From Bidens hawaiensis (Eukaryota; Streptophyta; Magnoliopsida; Asterales; Asteraceae), in NCBI GenBank assembly GCA_021521415.1, contig JAIQDT010005439.1:1-64000 (forward strand): DNA of 64,000 bases, in the 5' to 3' direction. Below the pieces are notes generated by a model that made no database searches, was not told the origin of the DNA, and was given only the letters and a program-made list of their open reading frames with translations. Shown here piece after piece: positions 59,774-64,000 of this stretch (the stretch's first letter is position 1; the number at the start of each line of letters is the position of its first letter). The position numbers and the translations under genes are program-made.

Positions 59774-59872
59774 TAAGGTGCGTGCGTGCGTACCGAAAAC
59801 CCTTTCGGGTGAGTTTTTATCAGGGTTGTTGTCGCGGCGTTTACTGTAAAGGAAGCTTCTGAACATGGCCAT
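55757..59872 (-). CDS. Formin-like protein (FH2 domain), 15 exons
   Basis: Exons (minus): 59872-59794, 59071-58813, 58735-58609, 58535-58464, 58310-58218, 58111-58070, 57981-57901, 57836-57786, 57712-57631, 57544-57450, 56996-56925, 56850-56734, 56393-56325, 56110-56044, 55953-55757. All edges are GT/AG and phases join without a stop, giving 500 residues. The first in-frame ATG is at 59872. The frame is open upstream to 60196 and encodes hydrophobic segments (IASAIVLFFIFSLSWCILRI) like the membrane span of class I formins, but without an ATG, so an N-terminal part may be missed or lost. The FH1 is very short (PPPP, TPPPTP). FH2 motifs: LKPLHWNKVNKALEGSLW, YLGNTLNQGTARG, GFKLDTLLKLTDTRA, YFGEDPDRC. 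The tail is Pro/Ser-rich. Formins nucleate actin filaments; with a membrane span they do so at the plasma membrane. Shorter than most class I formins. Confidence 0.87.
59104..59175. repeat. (TAA)n microsatellite in formin intron 1
   Basis: About 22 AAT/TAA triplets, one interruption near the end. Confidence 0.95.
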
Positions 59873-60149
59873 ATAATAATGTATGGAAATGAATCTGCCA
59901 ATTCTCAAAATGCACCAGCTCAATGAGAAGATGAAGAATAATACAATTGCGGAAGCAATGTTGGAATGAAAAGTAGGGTTTATATATATTGCAATGATGG
60001 AGGTAGGTATAACGATTATGAACTCGGAGAATGAATTCAAGGAGATATTGATAGGGTTTTGTGGCAAACCATAACATGCATGCGAATTTGACGATCTGAT
60101 TATGAAAACGTTGGAATTGATCGATTCTGGAAAATTATTATTATTATTA

Positions 60150-60200
60150 TTGCACGTGGAGTCCAGGCACGGAGAAGAAGAAGAAGAAGAAGAAAATTAT
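60150..60200 (-). promoter_or_regulatory. Upstream region of the formin gene: G-box and (GAA)n/(CTT)n
   Basis: CACGTG at 60153-60158 is a G-box core. On the minus strand it follows a CT-rich run (plus-strand GAA repeats, 60171-60194), common in plant 5' leaders. Position about 280 bp before the first in-frame ATG. Function is inferred only from motif and place. Confidence 0.45.
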
Positions 60201-60929
60201 ATTTTCGGGTAGTTTCAAATTTTCCTTCCTAAAATCATGCTGCCTCGCTCATTTTTTATTTATTCTTTTTAATCATCTTAATCAAACTAAAAATAATGAC
60301 AAAAAAATTAGTTTAGGTTTTTATTTTAGTTTGATTAATTTCCGTCCTTGTAGTTTCATTTCACTTGAAATTAAACCCGAATTTATTAATCTAGTTAAGT
60401 TTGGTCGTTAACCCATTTGCCTACCTCTCACGAGACGACCAGTTTTGTTATTTTCTCCTCAAATAAACCTTAGTCTTAATTCGCAAGCCCCATCACGTGA
60501 GGGGTGGGGTGTATTTGGGGGAAAAAGGAACAAAACTGTCCCTCATATGAAGGGCACACTGATGGGTTTAACGGCCAGACTTAACGAGATTAGGGAATTC
60601 GGGTTTAATTGCAAGTGAAATGAAATCATAGGAAAGAAAATTACAAATTTGAAACTACTTGACTATAACTGCATATTTGGACAACCCAGAGTGACGAAAA
60701 CCGCAGTTCACTGAAATAAGTATTACAATAAAGAAAGAGTGAAAAGACATGTCTACCTCTAACTTAACGATTAAATTTGACGGGGTTAGTGATTTGAATG
60801 TAATTGGAAAGAACTGGAAAACGTGGAGGGTCTATATGTAAAATTAACCTTTTGAACTAAATATGCATTATTTGTCAAACCACAAGGACAAAAATGACAC
60901 TATACTCTTTTAGTTAAATATATATGTTT
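60201..60929. other. Intergenic
   Basis: AT-rich, no gene or structured repeat recognised. Confidence 0.5.
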
Positions 60930-61403
60930 CATAGAGTGGCTGCCTCGGACACATCGTGTTCGTTATGCGAAGAAGAAAGGGAATTACCCAAACATACCCT
61001 CTCTTGTTATGTTGCATCGGTTATTCGGCAATTTGTTAGTAGTTGTTGTGGGATACCGCCAACTTATGCATTTGAGCTTTGGGATCCTCTCAACATTAGT
61101 GGTGCCAAGGAACCAAGCGACAAGCAATCCATTCTGTAATTCTCACGGCTTGTTAGTGTTTATGGAATAAGAGAAACATGGCTCTCTTTGATAATAAACA
61201 AAACAGGACTTAGTTAACCATTTAAAGGAGGAAATCCAAACTTGTGGGTGTGGATTGGAAGGCGTGGTGTTCGTTTACTCTTTGAATGTAATAAATTTAT
61301 AGATGAAAATGTAATAGGTGTGTATTATGATGTGTATGATGTTCTAATCTAGCTTCTTACCAGTCTAGTTGGTTTTCAAATAAAATTGTCATTCCAAAAA
61401 AAA
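60930..61403 (+). mobile_element. 5'-truncated LINE (L1-type) 3' end
   Basis: The frame up to 61139 reads SDTSCSLCEEERELPKHTLSC and then QFVSSCCGIPP, the Cys/His zinc-binding region found at the C-terminus of plant LINE reverse transcriptases. A 3' tail ending CCAAAAAAAA follows at 61394-61403. The flanks share TTAAATATAT.ATGTTT (60914-60929 and 61404-61420, one extra base on the right), a plausible target duplication. The rest of the LINE is missing. Confidence 0.8.
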
Positions 61404-61420
61404 TTAAATATATGATGTTT

Positions 61421-62346
61421 AGGAACATTTTTAATATTTTCTAGTTATAATATCCAGTGATAACTAATAATCAATAGCAAGATAGTAATACAAAGATCCA
61501 TAATTGTAACTAGTATTATATCGCTAACTTTGAAAGTAGTTAAAAAATGACATTTTTTATTACTATTAAATTTTTAATTGCAGATTTACCACGTAGACCT
61601 TAGTAGTTATAATAGTCTATTTTTAAACGGCGACTTTCTTGTATTTAGGCTACTGCACTTTTTGAATTTTGAGAGCTCTAATGCCTCAACTCTGGTCAGA
61701 CTATGTTGTCTTAACCGGGCTCACGCTGGCTTCAGAGTTTGGCTTGGGTGTTCTCCTGGAAAACCATAACGCTGACTACCACTTGATGCCGTTGTACCAC
61801 CACAAGACCAAAACTCTCTGGCGTAACACACGGTGGGACGAAAACTCGGGTGAGCTCAGGGTTCGAACTAACAGCCTTTGCACAAGGCCTAATTCAACAC
61901 CCAAATATAATACAAGTGGGATTCAAACTTTAGTCTTCATCGGAGAACCCAAGCCACCACTATACCACAAACGAAGGATGGTTATAACAGTCCATGATTA
62001 TAAGTTATTTAATAACAATCCACTATTATACTTTTTCATAAAAGTTGCAATGTTACATATTTCTTATTATTCCGATAATTATCTAATATCTATGGAAGGT
62101 CTTTGAGCTGATAGAAACACATGGATTTAGAATCTTGGTTTTCATGGTAATTCATAATTTATACAACTTTAGGTTCTAATCTTCTATTCTATTAAAATTC
62201 AATATCCTCGAAATACTTAAATTTAAATCTTATATAGTTATATACCTTCATCTCATTGTAAAATACACGTAATTTAGAAAACTACTAACATCCAAAATAC
62301 AAAAACCAACACTTTACATACATATATATGATCAACAAATACTACA
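61421..62346. other. Intergenic, with one unexplained open frame
   Basis: An open frame at 61669-62106 (145 codons) has no recognisable domain. GGGTTCGAACTAAC and GGGATTCAAACTTT inside it look like repeat-derived B-box-type words, so it is probably not a gene. Confidence 0.4.
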
Positions 62347-62952
62347 TCAATGAGCACAAGCGTCAAGAAACCTCAACACTACCTCAGCATGTTCTGTCAC
62401 CTTAACATCCGTGGCAGTCGTGTCCAAAACCAGCTTTGGCACCTCACCCACATCATAATCAGCGCGCCCCTTGTAACCCTCCAACAGCCTCTCCAAATCC
62501 TGCCATGTGGCCGGCTTATGCCAGCTCCCATCACACCCATCTTTCCCCCTATTCTCAAGCCTACGTCGCCACTCAGCCTCGTCCTTAGGCTTGCACTCAA
62601 CCACCACCAGTTGAGTGCCTTCAAAAGACTCAGCTAACTTAACCAGCCGGTCCAAGTGGCCCCGGCTGGAAAGAGGCGAGTCGATGACGACACTAAGGCC
62701 AAGACTCAGTTGAGTCTTGACCATTTGCCATATTACTTCATAAGAAAGTTGGTTAAGGAGGGTTTGGATATTAGTGGTATTGGATTCTAGTTGTGACTCG
62801 ATTGGGAATGTCGAGTCACGCACGTCGTCTTTGTCGATGAGTGGGCACCCTAGTGATGCGGCTATGAACCGGGCAAGTGTGGTTTTGCCCGAGCCAGGGT
62901 GCCCTTTCATGGCTACTATGACTCGTTGTGGTCTAGCTTCTTCTCGGTCCAT
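62347..62952 (-). CDS. P-loop kinase-like NTPase, single exon
   Basis: An intact 201-residue frame from ATG 62952 to stop at 62347. The Walker A motif GHPGSGKTT lies at residues 17-25, right after a beta strand (RVIVAMK). SLGLSVVIDSPLS near the middle resembles a Walker B-type strand, and RRRLENRG is a lid-like Arg cluster. The layout fits the small plant P-loop NTPases annotated as AAA-33/zeta-type kinases; members probably phosphorylate a small molecule, but the substrate cannot be told from sequence. No transit peptide or membrane segment, so cytosolic location is likely. Codon use is balanced and GC content is higher than the surroundings. A TATA box lies 39-51 bp upstream. The most intact host gene here along with the formin. 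Confidence 0.9.
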   Translation of the reverse strand: MDREEARPQRVIVAMKGHPGSGKTTLARFIAASLGCPLIDKDDVRDSTFPIESQLESNTTNIQTLLNQLSYEVIWQMVKTQLSLGLSVVIDSPLSSRGHLDRLVKLAESFEGTQLVVVECKPKDEAEWRRRLENRGKDGCDGSWHKPATWQDLERLLEGYKGRADYDVGEVPKLVLDTTATDVKVTEHAEVVLRFLDACAH

Positions 62953-62990
62953 GATTTAAGTAAGTTTGTTGAGATGAAGTGATACCTGAG

Positions 62991-63003
62991 TTTTATATAT
63001 AAA
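62991..63003 (-). promoter_or_regulatory. TATA box of the P-loop kinase-like gene
   Basis: On the minus strand TTTATATATAAAA, 39-51 bp before the ATG, which would leave a very short 5' leader. Confidence 0.6.
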
Positions 63004-64000
63004 GTCACTTTTGGTTGTAGATTTATATATAAAATATCTATGTTTTTTCTAGTGTTTAGATAAGGTAAAATGAGACTTGGATCGTAAATTTTGTGCACTT
63101 CTGGATAAGGGCGAGAAAGAGACACTTGTGTTTGTTGTTGTTGATGATAAGTTTTGCCACGTCTGCATGTCACAAGACGATGATGACTGGGATTCTTAGT
63201 TTTTACAAAAATGGTCCTTGTTATATGGGATCATTTGCATAATTAGCCCTCAACTCTCACTTTTAACATTTACATGTCTGCATTCTAGACATGAACAAGG
63301 TCAAAAGGTCTTGGTTTGACTTAACATAGTAAACTAAACTCGAACTCAACGCGATAGCTTGACGATTTTTTTTCTAGTAGGCTTAATGTTACGTGTCATC
63401 TTTCAAGGTCTCCTGTGGCCTCTCGATTGTGTTAAGTACAAGTTGTACCATTTTGTTTATTGATATGGGTCATTGGTTTTGTCATGTCAGGGACACATAA
63501 CAGGGAAGCCTCATGTTAACTATAGTTCCATTTACTAGTTGATCAAATGATTGCTAAAATTGAGGCAAAGGCGTACTTAGAACAAATCGTATAAGAGCTG
63601 ACAGAATCTCTGAGGTATAAGATGTTAGGCGCTAAAAGCAAGAACGTTAAAGTTAAACACAATTCAGATGGTTTTGAGTTATAGAATAGCCAAGTTGAAG
63701 AACGAAACTACCATAAGAGTCCATAACTATGGTCAGCAAGCTGGTCTTGAATGTCATCTGGCCAGTGTAAGCTGCATTTTACCATCTTCATAGTTTAGCA
63801 AGATATTAGTGGGACCCGTGAGTATCCCGGTAACAGGTTATTAAAAGAAAAAGAAAAACAAGCTTGTTTCAACCTCAAAGGAGTAGCAAGCAGCAGTACA
63901 TACACGAGACCACGAAAGCTCTAGTAATTTCACGTCGAGTAACACGATCTAAAACACGACATGAATATAATCAAATTTTGGGTAGTCATGTCTTACATGT
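63004..64000. other. Intergenic to window end
   Basis: No gene, repeat or RNA recognised. A purine-rich AAAGAAAAAGAAAAAC run lies near 63845. Confidence 0.5.

Noticed and set aside
34764..59872. A single formin gene with two FH2 domains
   Set aside because: The intact gene ends with its own stop at 55757, the orphan exon is in another frame, and the distant copy has its own FH1 end and several breaks.
59573..60067. Formin exon 1 starting at 60067
   Set aside because: The codon there is TTG, not ATG. The first in-frame ATG is at 59872, and the frame past 59794 is intron.
61669..62106. 145-codon frame as a gene
   Set aside because: No domain, includes repeat-like words, no promoter or codon bias seen.
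62347..62952. Zeta toxin of a toxin-antitoxin system
   Set aside because: Only the general P-loop kinase fold is suggested. It is a plant nuclear gene with no antitoxin partner.

Overview
This is a transposon-rich stretch of a plant nuclear genome. The Gypsy and Copia retrotransposons with tRNA-iMet or tRNA-Asp primer sites, the Cassandra-type TRIM with a 5S-rRNA-like LTR, the Helitrons, the Tourist and hAT MITEs, the DC1-domain gene and the multi-exon formin gene all point to a flowering plant, probably a eudicot. The overall repeat flavour fits Asteraceae, but that is an impression, not a proof. Nothing bacterial, organellar or viral-particle-like was seen.

Left part (1-28.6 kb) is nested retrotransposons. 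An old minus-strand Gypsy element (gag 16183-14766, protease 1426-376, tRNA-Asp primer site at 16350-16367) was split by a young full-length Tekay-like chromovirus (1432-14760, TSD ATTAA). The young element has 3.6-kb LTRs that are almost identical, an intact polyprotein ending in a chromodomain, and an extra ORF upstream of gag. The old element is also cut at 375 by an LTR that runs off the window. Further right lie LTR debris (16.4-22 kb), a decayed minus-strand pol (23.9-27.6 kb) carrying a 2.0-kb solo LTR (24794-26807, TSD CAAAT), and a Cassandra-like TRIM (27714-28207).

The middle (28.6-55 kb) holds small DNA elements: Helitrons with CTAG ends and hairpins, Tourist-like MITEs with 3-bp TSDs, hAT-like MITEs with 8-bp TSDs, a gag-only Copia-like element (39920-46243, TSD GCAAA) with an odd ~19-bp leader repeat, and a 1.8-kb TRIM (52832-54620, TSD AACAG) inserted a few bases before the stop codon of a DC1-domain pseudogene.

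Host genes sit in the right half. A minus-strand formin (FH2) gene at 55757-59872 has 15 exons whose phases all join in frame. A damaged formin paralogue lies at 34764-37680, and an orphan FH1/FH2-start exon lies at 55440-55756. A single-exon P-loop kinase-like gene at 62347-62952 (minus) looks intact. A 5'-truncated LINE 3' end (60930-61403) lies between these two genes.
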